From NCBI GenBank assembly GCA_026387665.1, contig JAPLLG010000006.1, positions 1-60,611 of the forward strand: a DNA stretch of 60,611 nt, written 5' to 3'. The position numbers and the translations under genes are program-made. Below the pieces are notes generated by a model that saw only the letters and a program-made list of their open reading frames with translations, was not told the DNA's origin and ran no database searches. This document shows positions 17,592 to 26,582 of the stretch, piece after piece (the first letter of the stretch is position 1; every line of letters begins with the position of its first letter). Source of the DNA: Nitrospirota bacterium. GTDB lineage: Bacteria > Nitrospirota > Nitrospiria > Nitrospirales > Nitrospiraceae.

Positions 17592-19289
17592 ATGAAACCG
17601 ATCAAAGGTCGTCCTCCCAGTACCCCTCAAGCCCCTATCAGCCGAACGCCGGATACAGCAGCCGTCCGCGCCTTGCTGAGCGAAGGCACCGCCCTTTTGC
17701 AAGGAGGACGACTTCAGGAAGCAGAAGGGGCCTATCGGAAGGCCCTCGACTTGGCCCCGAACCATCCGGACGCGTTGCACCATCTCGGCCTCCTACTCTA
17801 TCGGTTCAACCGATTCGACGAGGCCATCGCCACGATCTCCCGCGCCATCGAACAGGCCCCTGCGTCACCGCTCTATTGGTTCAACCTCGGCGTCGTGAGC
17901 CAGAAGGCCACTCGACCAGAGGAAGCGATCCGCGCCTATCGCCAGGCCGTGGCCTTGAATCCACGGCATCTGGAAGCCTGGATCAACCTGGGCAATGGGC
18001 TCAAAGACCGCGGCGCAATCCCCGAATCCATTGAGGCCTACCAGAAAGCCCTGGCACTCAATCCATCGCATGCCGACACCCACAACAACCTGGGCGTCGC
18101 CTTGAAGGAACAGGGACAGATGGAGAGAGCCATCGCCTCCTATCGCCAAGCCCTTCAACTCAAACCAACGCATGTCGAAGCCCTCAACAACCTGGGCCTG
18201 GCCTTGATGGAAATGGAATCGCTGGATGAGGCCATTGCGTTATTCACACAGGCCCTCACGATCATGCCTGGCTATCTGAAGGCTCTCTACAATCTCGGCA
18301 TTGCCTGGTCCTGGGCCGGGGAAGACGAGAAATCCGTCGACTGCCTCCAGCGCGCCGCCACAGCCAAACATGACCATGGCAAGCCAGTCACCGATGCCTT
18401 CGTCTATCGCTCGCGCATCAAACATGATCTCGAACAAATCCAATATCTCTTCGACCGGCAACTCCTGAACGAGGACCAGCGCTCCTATCTCCACTCGCTC
18501 CAACGGCTCCGCGACGAATTGGATCGCCGCCCCGATCCTGGCAATCGAATTTCCATTGCCCCCCAGGAACTCGCGCCGGTCGCTGCCTCGTTCAATCGGC
18601 TCCTCTATCGCGCCCAGGCCCCGCACCTTCCGGATGGCGCACTCCATCCTGCCTTGAATGTCGAGGCGGTGGAATCCCGCTATCTGGCCAAGCAGCCGGA
18701 AGCCACCTTTATCGACGGGCTCCTGAAAGACGAAGCGCTGGAGGGGTTGCGACGATTCTGCTGGGAATCCACGATCTGGAAGAAGGACTACGAAAATGGC
18801 TATAGCGGGGCCTTTCTCGGAGACGGATTCGCCTCGCCCCTGCTCCTCCAGATTGCCGAGGAGTTGCGACTCAAATTCCCCCGCATCTTCAAACAACACC
18901 GGCTTACCCAAGCCTGGGCCTTCAAACACGACAGTGCGCGTCGCGGCCTCAACATCCATGCCGACGCCGCGGCGGTCAATGTGAATTTCTGGATTACGCC
19001 TGACGAGGCCAACCTGAACCGGGAAACGGGCGGGCTGGTCGTCTACGACAAGGAAGCGCCACGAGCATGGAACTTTCAGGACTATAACAGCGACCAGAAC
19101 AAACCGAAGATTCTGGCCTGGCTCAAGGAGGTGGGCGCGCAGACGATGAAGATCCCCTATCGAACCAATCGCGCCATCGTCTTCAACTCCGATCTCTTCC
19201 ACGAAACCGACGAGATCACCTTCAAAGACGACTACCTCAGCCGCCGCATCAATATCACCCTGCTCTATGGCCACCGCCTCCGGCCATAG
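17592..19289 (+). CDS. TPR-repeat protein with a C-terminal 2-oxoglutarate/Fe(II) oxygenase-like domain
   Basis: From ATG 17592 the protein has 565 residues. The first half holds about seven tetratricopeptide repeats (for example AEGAYRKALDLAPNHPDALHHLG cut to its PNHPDAL signature, then AIRAYRQAVALNPRHLEAW). The C-terminal 170 residues form a double-stranded beta-helix candidate with the iron triad H456-x-D458 and H537, and an Arg near 551 for 2-oxoglutarate. This suggests a hydroxylase whose TPR part recruits a protein or peptide substrate. The substrate is unknown. The ribosome site is weak, and a longer in-frame start at 17415 would overlap the divergent neighbour. Confidence 0.75.
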   Translation: MKPIKGRPPSTPQAPISRTPDTAAVRALLSEGTALLQGGRLQEAEGAYRKALDLAPNHPDALHHLGLLLYRFNRFDEAIATISRAIEQAPASPLYWFNLGVVSQKATRPEEAIRAYRQAVALNPRHLEAWINLGNGLKDRGAIPESIEAYQKALALNPSHADTHNNLGVALKEQGQMERAIASYRQALQLKPTHVEALNNLGLALMEMESLDEAIALFTQALTIMPGYLKALYNLGIAWSWAGEDEKSVDCLQRAATAKHDHGKPVTDAFVYRSRIKHDLEQIQYLFDRQLLNEDQRSYLHSLQRLRDELDRRPDPGNRISIAPQELAPVAASFNRLLYRAQAPHLPDGALHPALNVEAVESRYLAKQPEATFIDGLLKDEALEGLRRFCWESTIWKKDYENGYSGAFLGDGFASPLLLQIAEELRLKFPRIFKQHRLTQAWAFKHDSARRGLNIHADAAAVNVNFWITPDEANLNRETGGLVVYDKEAPRAWNFQDYNSDQNKPKILAWLKEVGAQTMKIPYRTNRAIVFNSDLFHETDEITFKDDYLSRRINITLLYGHRLRP

Positions 19290-19325
19290 ATCCTGCTACT
19301 TCTCTCAGCCCTGAATAGATGCGAA

Positions 19326-21461
19326 TTAACCGGTCTTGCGCAGACGGACTGGCGGGAGTAACGAGGCGAAGGCCTCAGCCTGCATCGGCGATCCAAATAG
19401 ATAGCCTTGCGCTTGATCGCAACCATGGGTAAGCAATAGCTTTCGCTGGGTCTCCTGCTCAACCCCTTCGGCCAGCACGTAGAGATTGAGGCTGTGCGCC
19501 ATGGCGATGATCCCCCGCACAATAGGAGCGGGACTCGGCAGCGTGAGAATCTCCTGAATAAAGGACTGATCGATCTTCACCAGATTGATCGGGAGACGCT
19601 GCAGATAGCTAAGCGACGAATACCCGGTGCCAAAGTCGTCAATGGACAATTGCACCCCCATCGCCTTCAAGCCGGATAATATCGCAATCGACGCCTCTAT
19701 GTTGCGCATCGCGACCGATTCCGTCAATTCCAAATCCAGGCAGGCCGGCGTCAATCCCGTCTGGCGAAGCGCCTCTTCCACCACGGACAACAAGGAACTG
19801 CCATGGAACAGTGAGTGGGAGACATTGACGGCCATCCGCACCGGCATCAAGCCACGCTCCTGCCAGGCCTGATTTTGACGGCAGGCGGTCCGCAGGACCC
19901 ACTCATCGATCATCCTCATCAGCCCCGCGTCCATCGCAGCCGGCAGAAATTCAGCGGGAAGCAAGAGCCCTCGCTGGGGGTGCTGCCACCGCACCAACGC
20001 CTCCGCCCCGATGATCGCGCCCGTCCGCAGATCGATCTGCGGCTGGTAATGCACCACGAACTCTTCCTGCTCAATGGCATGGCGGAGCGCGCCCTCCAAG
20101 ATCACCCGTTCATTGGCGGCGACATTCAGGCTGTTGGAATAGAACTGAAAATTATTCCGGCCTTTTCCCTTGGCGTGATACATCGCGCTGTCCGCACTCT
20201 TCAGCAAGGCATCGACCGTATCTCCATCGACCGGAAAGATCGCGATCCCCACACTGGCGGTGACGAAGATTTCATGCTCTTCGATCACAAACGGTTGCTC
20301 CAGCCCTGCCATTATACGGTGGGCGACTTTCTCGGCATCGTGCACATTGCACAGATTCGTGAGGAGCACGGTAAATTCATCGCCGCCCAATCGCGCAAGC
20401 GAATGGCCCTCTTCCCTGTCCACCACCCGGCTGACGGAGTCGCTGTGCCGTACACATTCAGCCAGACGGTCGGCCGCGCTTTTCAAGAGCAAGTCGCCGA
20501 CATTGTGACCCAACGTATCGTTAATCGCCTTAAAGCGATCCAAGTCCAAGAAAAACAACGCCATCGTGGTGTGATACCGGCGGGCATGCGAAAGAGCCTG
20601 CGCAATGCGATCTTTGAACAAGACACGATTCGGCAGTCCCGTCAAACTGTCAAAGTAGGCCAATCGATGGATCTCCTCCTCGGACTGTTTCCGATCGGTG
20701 ATGTCTTGCGCCGTCCCGACGATCGAGAAGGTCTTCTTCTGGTCATCGAACACCGCCTCGGCCTGGAGGTTCACCGTCAGATCCATGCCACTCGGCAAGA
20801 CCAGACGATGGTCGATCTTGCACGGGGCTCGCCTGGTTACAATACCCTTCAGTGCCTCCTCGACACGCTCTCGGTCTTCCTCATGGACGAGATGGAGAAA
20901 CGCGTCGAACGTGCCGGCAAAATCCTGAAGCCGAATGCCCATCAAGCGGCAAAGCTCAGCGGACGCCGTAAACTGATTCGTGTCCGGACGCCATTCCCAG
21001 TTGCCGATCTTGGCAATCCGCTGCGCGAGCCCCAGCCTCGCGTCGCTTCTGAGCAGCGCATCCACGGTCTGGCTCCCCCGCAACATATACCGCACACGGT
21101 GACTCAGGACCATCGGATTGAGCGGTTTGGCGATGAAATCCGTCGCGCCCTGTTCATAGGCACGGGAGATCGACTCCACATCGTCGAGCCCCGTCATGAT
21201 CAAAATGGGCACGCGGCTGCCCCCCGCAGATCCGCGCAACTTCGCACAGGTGGCAAACCCGTCAAGACCAGGCATCATGACGTCTAACACCACAATATCC
21301 GGACTGGAGGCGGCAAACAGCTCCAGCGCCTGCTCCCCGCTTACCGCCTCGCAGACCTCAAGCCCGGTCAGTTCGAGCGCCTCGCGCACAACCATCCGGA
21401 CGAAGCCGTCGTCATCGACAACGAGGGCCAACGGTATTGTCCGTTCTCCTTGCGGCTCCAT
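19326..21461 (-). CDS. Response regulator with PAS, GGDEF and EAL domains (cyclic-di-GMP metabolism)
   Basis: The 711-residue protein combines a receiver domain (D60 in VVLDVMMPG) and a PAS/PAC region (about 140-258). An intact GGDEF diguanylate cyclase motif (359-363) and an EAL phosphodiesterase domain with EALVRW at 487-492 follow. EAL catalytic-site features (E in the EAL triad, DDFGTGYSS, LKAMGVQLSIDDFG region) are visible, so both activities could exist. The PilZ protein encoded on the same strand at 22080 is a possible effector of its product. It faces the TPR-oxygenase gene tail to tail. Confidence 0.92.
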   Translation of the reverse strand: MEPQGERTIPLALVVDDDGFVRMVVREALELTGLEVCEAVSGEQALELFAASSPDIVVLDVMMPGLDGFATCAKLRGSAGGSRVPILIMTGLDDVESISRAYEQGATDFIAKPLNPMVLSHRVRYMLRGSQTVDALLRSDARLGLAQRIAKIGNWEWRPDTNQFTASAELCRLMGIRLQDFAGTFDAFLHLVHEEDRERVEEALKGIVTRRAPCKIDHRLVLPSGMDLTVNLQAEAVFDDQKKTFSIVGTAQDITDRKQSEEEIHRLAYFDSLTGLPNRVLFKDRIAQALSHARRYHTTMALFFLDLDRFKAINDTLGHNVGDLLLKSAADRLAECVRHSDSVSRVVDREEGHSLARLGGDEFTVLLTNLCNVHDAEKVAHRIMAGLEQPFVIEEHEIFVTASVGIAIFPVDGDTVDALLKSADSAMYHAKGKGRNNFQFYSNSLNVAANERVILEGALRHAIEQEEFVVHYQPQIDLRTGAIIGAEALVRWQHPQRGLLLPAEFLPAAMDAGLMRMIDEWVLRTACRQNQAWQERGLMPVRMAVNVSHSLFHGSSLLSVVEEALRQTGLTPACLDLELTESVAMRNIEASIAILSGLKAMGVQLSIDDFGTGYSSLSYLQRLPINLVKIDQSFIQEILTLPSPAPIVRGIIAMAHSLNLYVLAEGVEQETQRKLLLTHGCDQAQGYLFGSPMQAEAFASLLPPVRLRKTG

Positions 21462-22079
21462 TCAGTATCCTGTACCCATTTCTACTTCAAGGGCTCTACG
21501 GGCGATCGGCAGACAGGAACGCGCATGTGCCAGGCGACGACACCTGAAATGATTGCCGTCCAGGCGCCATACTGCACCAGCTGAAACAGGAGCAACGCTT
21601 GCAATGGGGGCTACAATCAGTCGGCGACGTTCTTCTTCGCGGCATCGAGCGGGTGCATAGCGCGTACGCCCCCTTGACAAAGAAGCAAGCCCCGCCTGCC
21701 GGATCAGGACCGCTCCGGCACAAAGCAGGACCAAGAAACAGTTCACAAGATTCTGCTGATCACTTACCGCCATGCAGACTTCGTCCAGATGTAATGCATG
21801 GACTGCTCCTCTCCGGCCACGAGGAACCGTCCTCTCCTTGCCTTACACAGCTGCCCCTCGCACCGCATCCAGCCACAGATTCGATCGTTTATTCGGCATT
21901 CCGCCCTATTTCTCTATACTCAAGGGTCAGCATACCTTGTACCAGGCCTGCCGCGATGGCAAGTAATAGTACATATGCTGCAGGGCCGGGGACCTGATGG
22001 CGCAGGGGGTAGGGGGGGACATGACTGGCCTGACGGAACGACAATGTGGAGGGAGGGCGAAGCAGAATTGCTCCACCGA
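21462..22079. other. Gene-poor region of about 620 bases between the GGDEF-EAL and PilZ genes
   Basis: No intact gene was recognised. On the - strand, a frame at 21488-21600 encodes a membrane-like stretch (LLLFQLVQYGAWTAIISG) preceded by stops. Another frame starting near 21773 has the hydrophobic run NCFLVLLCAGAVLI. Together they could be the remains of a small membrane protein gene broken by frameshifts, but this is weak. The promoter of the GGDEF-EAL gene should also lie here. Confidence 0.25.
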
Positions 22080-22442
22080 TTACGAACCGGCTTGCGCTTT
22101 CTGTGCGTCTTGCGCCTCTCGCTGGTAGGGCTCCATTTCGATCCGCTTGACGACTTCCTGGAGGCGAACCCATTCCTCCGGCGCCAGCGTCACAAATTCC
22201 AGTCCAAACTGAGGGGGCCGACTCCAGCGGACAACCGCCTGCCGAGCCTGGATCGGAAGCTCGTCACCATCCACCTGAATGCGAACGTCCAGCGTCGTGC
22301 CGGGCGCTACCTCCATGCCGCTCTCGATGCGGCAGCCACGAATCGACAGGTCAAGAACCGCCCCCTCACCGCTCACCAGATTGGCCGAAGAAAATGTGCT
22401 CTTAAATCGAACGGGGAAACGGGGACATTGTCGTTGATCCAT
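22080..22442 (-). CDS. PilZ domain protein
   Basis: The 120-residue protein is a single PilZ domain. It has the N-terminal arginine region (QRQCPRFPVRF, residues 3-13) and the D-x-S-x-x-G motif as DLSIRG near residue 31, the two parts that bind cyclic-di-GMP. The start has an AAGGAG site. It lies 27 bases behind rtcB in the same direction and is probably the last gene of that operon. The C-terminal tail is a short charged helix. It is a candidate receptor for the cyclic-di-GMP made or degraded by the protein at 19326. Confidence 0.8.
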   Translation of the reverse strand: MDQRQCPRFPVRFKSTFSSANLVSGEGAVLDLSIRGCRIESGMEVAPGTTLDVRIQVDGDELPIQARQAVVRWSRPPQFGLEFVTLAPEEWVRLQEVVKRIEMEPYQREAQDAQKAQAGS

Positions 22443-22469
22443 CGAGGCTCCTTGAAACAGCGGTGAGTG

Positions 22470-23921
22470 CTAGCCCTTAATATTGCCAATCGGTCGTAAC
22501 TGCGCCACCTTTTTTGTAATTCCCGCACGATCGACCGACTGCACCACTTCAGATATGTCTTTGTAGGCTACGCCTGCCTCCTCCGCGAGGCCCGACATCG
22601 ACACGGCCTTGACCAGAATGCCGCGCTGCTTCATCTGTTGCTGCAGCTGCGCGCCGCGCACCGTTCGCTTCGCTTGCGCGCGGGACATCGTGCGCCCGGC
22701 CCCGTGCATCGTCGATCCGAATGTGTCGCGCACCGCTTGATCCGTCCCCACCAGCAAGTAGGAGCCGGTCTCCATCGAGCCGCCGCAGATGACCGGCTGG
22801 CCGGTCGTGCGAAACACTTCCGGCAGTTCAGGGCTCCCCGGCCCAAAAGCTCTGGTGGCTCCCTTGCGATGCACCACCAATTCCCCTTCCGGATACCGTT
22901 CGACCTTGGCGATGTTATGCGCCACGTCATACACCAATTCCATCCCCAAGGATTCGGCAGACCGGCCGAAGACCGTCGCAAAGACTTCGCGAATCTGATG
23001 GGTGATGACTTGGCGATTGGCAAAGGCCGTGTTCGCGGCGCAGTTCATGGCGGAAAAATACTCCTGTCCCTCGGGAGAGCGAAACGGCGCGCAGGCCAGC
23101 TGCTGGTCCTTCACCGTGATGCCGTAACGGCCCATGCACTTTTCAAAGACCTTGAGATAGTCGCTCGCCACCTGATGGCCGAACCCCCGCGAGCCGCAAT
23201 GCACCATCACGACGATCTGCTCATGGCCGGTGATGCCAAGCGCCGCCGCCGTGACCGGATCGAAGATCCCCTCGTTCGACACCACCTGAACTTCGAGATA
23301 ATGGTTGCCGGACCCCAGGGTCCCCAGCTGATTGATCCCTCGCTTGATCGCATGGTCGGTCACAAGCGACGGATCCGCCCCCTCAATACAGCCGCCTTCT
23401 TCCATGCGCACGAGATCCCGATGCCACCCGTATCCCCGCTCCACGCACCACTTGGCCCCATGGGTCATCACGCGACTGAATTCCTCCCCCGAGAGCCTGA
23501 CGAACCCGCTCGCTCCGACGCCGGCCGGCACCGCCCGGAAAAGTTCCGTCATAAGCCGTTCCAGGTGAGGCTGCACATCCGCCAGCGTCAAATCCGTCCG
23601 AATCAGTCTCATGCCGCAATTGATATCGTAGCCCACGCCGCCTGGGGAAATGATGCCGTCCCGCGCATCGAAAGCCGCGACCCCTCCGATCGGAAATCCA
23701 TAGCCCCAATGCCCGTCCGGCATACAGAGCGCATAGCGGCGGATACCGGGCAGGCAAGCGACATTGGTCACCTGCTCGAAGACCCCGGAATCCATCGATT
23801 GCAAAATCCCCCTGGTCGCATAGATCCTGGCCGGCACCAACATGCCGGGCTTTTCAGACGCGGGAATTTCCCAGATCTCGTCCGTAATCCGATTGACTGT
23901 CATCTTTGTATTTAGCTTCAT
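22470..23921 (-). CDS. rtcB: RtcB-type RNA-splicing ligase
   Basis: RtcB joins RNA 2',3'-cyclic phosphate or 3'-phosphate ends to 5'-OH ends using GTP and manganese. The protein shows the metal and guanylation motifs GVGYDINCGMRL, VHCGSRGFGHQ, AHNIAKVE, KGATRAFGPG and STMHGAGRTMSR, where the histidine of HGAGR is the GMP attachment site in known members. The ATG at 23921 overlaps the archease stop (ATGA), so translation is coupled to that gene and this start is chosen over an upstream one nine codons earlier. Archease is the known RtcB activator, which supports the assignment. Confidence 0.95.
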   Translation of the reverse strand: MKLNTKMTVNRITDEIWEIPASEKPGMLVPARIYATRGILQSMDSGVFEQVTNVACLPGIRRYALCMPDGHWGYGFPIGGVAAFDARDGIISPGGVGYDINCGMRLIRTDLTLADVQPHLERLMTELFRAVPAGVGASGFVRLSGEEFSRVMTHGAKWCVERGYGWHRDLVRMEEGGCIEGADPSLVTDHAIKRGINQLGTLGSGNHYLEVQVVSNEGIFDPVTAAALGITGHEQIVVMVHCGSRGFGHQVASDYLKVFEKCMGRYGITVKDQQLACAPFRSPEGQEYFSAMNCAANTAFANRQVITHQIREVFATVFGRSAESLGMELVYDVAHNIAKVERYPEGELVVHRKGATRAFGPGSPELPEVFRTTGQPVICGGSMETGSYLLVGTDQAVRDTFGSTMHGAGRTMSRAQAKRTVRGAQLQQQMKQRGILVKAVSMSGLAEEAGVAYKDISEVVQSVDRAGITKKVAQLRPIGNIKG

Positions 23922-24352
23922 ACGTCTAGCACCACCAGCGCCTTCCAACGACCGCCCTCTAGGCCCACGCGATACAAATGCTTCGTGATCCCTTTCACAT
24001 CGGCATGGAGCTCTTGCGTCTGCTGATCCACCGGCGCGCCGATCAGTTTCGCTCGCAACAACCAGAGATCTCCCTCATGCGTCAGCGTCAACGGCGCCTC
24101 CCGGAACACCACCCCCGCCGCATCTTTCCAATAAACAATCTCCGACAACCAGTCGAACAAAAGTTCCGACGGGTCCTCATCGCACCGCTCGATGGCGCGC
24201 TCCCATCCTTCACCCACCGTCGCAGGGTTCGCCATGCTCTCGATGAGAGCCTGGGTTGCGGCGCGAAAGACTTCCTCGACCGACTCCCCTTCCGCTTCGA
24301 AGGCGACATCGGCCATGGCAATCTCTTCAAGAAAACGAAAGGTCCAAGCCAT
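23918..24352 (-). CDS. Archease (RtcB cofactor)
   Basis: The protein of about 144 residues has the archease pattern: an N-terminal strand-helix with ADVAFEAEGESVEEVF, the central helix ELLFDWLSEIVYWKD, and the C-terminal ADVKGITKHLYRV and W-ALVVLDV. Archease promotes multiple turnover of RtcB, and the gene overlaps rtcB by four bases. The usual HTAD motif near the N-terminus is changed here (FLEEIAMAD), with the histidine lost and the aspartate kept. It starts 4 bases after sdhB. The in-frame start eight codons upstream lies inside sdhB and is less likely. Confidence 0.85.
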   Translation of the reverse strand: MAWTFRFLEEIAMADVAFEAEGESVEEVFRAATQALIESMANPATVGEGWERAIERCDEDPSELLFDWLSEIVYWKDAAGVVFREAPLTLTHEGDLWLLRAKLIGAPVDQQTQELHADVKGITKHLYRVGLEGGRWKALVVLDV

Positions 24353-24356
24353 AGAG

Positions 24357-25310
24357 TCAGACCGGCGGCAGCGCACGTTTCGCTCGTCGAATCAGGTCCT
24401 TGAGGTGGCCGAGGCCAGGGAATGCATGACCGAGAGGATTCGGCATTTTCCCCTTGAGGAACATCTTGATGCCCAGAGGCAGGATATGGAGCAAGCCCCT
24501 CGGCGCGAGCCCCACCACTTTCAGCGGCATGAGCGCTTCGTTCAAACGCCCCTGCTGCTCGACCAATGAGGCAAAGCCGAGGATATGGCGCGCGCCGCCG
24601 GTCGTGGTCATCCCTCGTTCGAGCGAGGCCCGCCGCAAACGAATGATCGCCTCCATCGGCTGCACGTCTTTCGGACAGACTTCGACGCAAAAATTACAGC
24701 GCGTGCAGTCCCAGATCCCATGCTCGCCTTGGAGCGCCGACAACCGGGCCTTCGTCGAAGCGCGAGCCTCTCGTGGATCGGAAAGAAACCGATCGGCCTT
24801 CGCCAAGGCGGCAGGACCGGCAAACCCCTTCGAGACTTCATGCACGGTGCAAGCGGCCACACAGGCGCCGCACATAATGCAAGCATCCACATTGTGAAAC
24901 TGCGGATGGGAATGGACCCCGCCCTCCCTGCGTAAGGAACTGCCTGGCGAGAGCCAGGGCTGCACATCGCGGATCTTCCGCCAGAAGGGCGCCATATCCA
25001 CGACTAGATCCTTGATCACGGGAAAGTTACGCAAGGGCGCGACCGTGATCTGCCCATGCCGTTCAAGTTCTTTGCGGAGGGAGGTGCGGCAGGCCAGTTT
25101 CTCGCTGCCATTGATCGTCATCGCACAGGAACCGCAAATCGCGGATCGGCAGGAATAGCGGAGGGCCAGGCTCCCATCGCACTCCTGTTTGATACGGATG
25201 AGGGCATCGAGGACGGTCATCCCGCGCCCAACGTCGAGACGGATCTCTTGGGGATGGGACGTGGGATCGACTTCGGGGTTGAATCGTTGGATGGTGAAGG
25301 TCAGGCGCAT
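24357..25310 (-). CDS. sdhB: Succinate dehydrogenase/fumarate reductase iron-sulfur subunit
   Basis: The 317-residue protein has a plant-type [2Fe-2S] domain (CRSAICGSCAM and a later C in KLACR) and two further cysteine clusters, CIMCGACVAAC near residue 142 and CTRCNFCVEVCP near residue 203. The last cluster has four regular cysteines, as in E-type enzymes where a [4Fe-4S] replaces the [3Fe-4S]. That would fit an HdrB-like partner, and one is encoded at 16123. No flavoprotein SdhA gene is in the window. It is the first gene of an apparent sdhB-archease-rtcB-pilZ operon. Confidence 0.88.
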   Translation of the reverse strand: MRLTFTIQRFNPEVDPTSHPQEIRLDVGRGMTVLDALIRIKQECDGSLALRYSCRSAICGSCAMTINGSEKLACRTSLRKELERHGQITVAPLRNFPVIKDLVVDMAPFWRKIRDVQPWLSPGSSLRREGGVHSHPQFHNVDACIMCGACVAACTVHEVSKGFAGPAALAKADRFLSDPREARASTKARLSALQGEHGIWDCTRCNFCVEVCPKDVQPMEAIIRLRRASLERGMTTTGGARHILGFASLVEQQGRLNEALMPLKVVGLAPRGLLHILPLGIKMFLKGKMPNPLGHAFPGLGHLKDLIRRAKRALPPV

Positions 25311-25315
25311 AGGCT

Positions 25316-25393
25316 AGTGCTGGGTCATAAGTGCTGAGGACTGAGTCTCACTGAACGGATTGCTAAGAACTCAGCACTCAGATCTCAGCACTT
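25316..25393. repeat. Heptamer-repeat hairpin (AGTGCTG type) after the M24 peptidase stop
   Basis: Two arms built of 7-base units face each other: AGTGCTG-like units at 25316-25350 and their complements (CAGCACT-like) at 25368-25393. On the - strand the element begins 3 bases after the stop codon of the M24 peptidase gene and ends just before the sdhB start. The same unit occurs at 31446 and 39700. It could fold into a long imperfect hairpin in RNA. Confidence 0.7.
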
Positions 25394-25396
25394 CGG

Positions 25397-26542
25397 TCAG
25401 CCCAGTTCGAAGACCTTGGGGAAGTTCGTCAGATTGCGGCAGCCGTCTTTCGTCACGAGCACCATGTCCTCGATGCGGACGGCCCCTAGACCTGGATAGT
25501 AGAGGCCAGGCTCGACGGTCACGACATGACCTTCTTGAAGGAGTGATCCGGTGCGGCTGATACGAGGCGCTTCGTGAATATCGAGGCCGACCCCGTGGCC
25601 GGTGCCGTGGAAATAGCCCTGCATCCGTCCATCGACAAGGCCGGTCTTGTACCCGGCTTTTTCAAACCTGGTGCAAATCCCTTGATGAATGCGTTTCCCG
25701 TCAGCCCCGTCTTTGATTTTCGTAATGGCCTCTTCCTGCGCATCCAGGACCGTCTGATAGAGCCGCTTCAGTTCGGGACTCGGAGTCCCTCGCACCACGG
25801 TTCTGGACATGTCGGCGAAATACCGGTTAGAAGCCGAACGGGGGAACACATCGAAAATCACGCTACGGTGAGCAGGTAAGGGCCCGCTCCCTTCGTTGTG
25901 CGGATCGCAGGCCTGCTCTCCACCGGCGACGATGGTATGCTGGGCCACACAGTCGCTCTCCATCAAAGCCACATTAATGAACTTCTTCACTCGCTCCGCT
26001 GTCAGCGGCGCCCCCTCGAACCAGAGCTGCTCCTTGTTGATCGAAGCCTGGCGCAGCAGATCGTGCGCCGCCGCGACCGCTTGCTCGGTCGCGCGCTGGG
26101 CCGCTTCGATATGGCGCACTTCTTCGGCGGTCTTCACCACCCGCTGCTCATAGAAGGGATCTCGCTTGGGATGGAGCTGATACCCCAAGGACTGAAACTT
26201 GACGGCATGCCCGAAGGGAAAGTTGGCCGGGACCAGAATCTGCGTGATGCCGGCTTCCCGCAAGAGAATATGGACCACCTCCACCGTGCCAGGCTCGGCG
26301 ATGCCCTGCGTCTTCGCGCGGCTTTCGACCTCCGAGTAGGACAGCACCCGATCGACGGACGATTGGCTCTTCGCCCGGTCCATTTCGAGATCGCTCATCA
26401 CCAGAATCCGCTCCCCTTTGATCTCCAGATAGATAAAGGGGTCTGGCGCGATAAACTTCGTCGCGTAATAGAGATTGGCGTCGCTCTCGCTGGCAGCGAT
26501 AAAGACCGTGGCGCGTTGGGACTGAGAATTAGATGAGGTCAT
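25397..26542 (-). CDS. M24 family metallopeptidase (Xaa-Pro aminopeptidase-like)
   Basis: The 381-residue protein has an N-terminal creatinase-like domain and a C-terminal pita-bread fold with the five metal ligands in order: D in VIFDVF, D in FADMSRT, H in GTGHGVGLDIHE, E in VTVEPGLYY and E in VRIEDM. It should cleave N-terminal residues before proline using two metal ions. No signal peptide is visible, so it is cytoplasmic. It stands between the AsmA-like gene and sdhB, with a heptamer-repeat hairpin at its 3' end. Confidence 0.9.
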   Translation of the reverse strand: MTSSNSQSQRATVFIAASESDANLYYATKFIAPDPFIYLEIKGERILVMSDLEMDRAKSQSSVDRVLSYSEVESRAKTQGIAEPGTVEVVHILLREAGITQILVPANFPFGHAVKFQSLGYQLHPKRDPFYEQRVVKTAEEVRHIEAAQRATEQAVAAAHDLLRQASINKEQLWFEGAPLTAERVKKFINVALMESDCVAQHTIVAGGEQACDPHNEGSGPLPAHRSVIFDVFPRSASNRYFADMSRTVVRGTPSPELKRLYQTVLDAQEEAITKIKDGADGKRIHQGICTRFEKAGYKTGLVDGRMQGYFHGTGHGVGLDIHEAPRISRTGSLLQEGHVVTVEPGLYYPGLGAVRIEDMVLVTKDGCRNLTNFPKVFELG

Positions 26543-26582
26543 AATAGGTGTGCTCGGAATCTAGCACGGGGGTGGAGGTCGG

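Noticed and set aside
19815-21287. Long + strand open frame (490 codons)
   Set aside because: It is the antisense shadow of the REC-PAS-GGDEF-EAL gene. The composition is His/Arg/Gln-rich with no family resemblance.
21462-21773. - strand frame of 103 codons after the GGDEF-EAL gene
   Set aside because: Hydrophobic runs occur in two different frames separated by stops. At best it is a decayed gene and support is too weak to annotate.
22638-23915. + strand open frame (425 codons)
   Set aside because: Antisense to rtcB, with no domain and no ribosome site.
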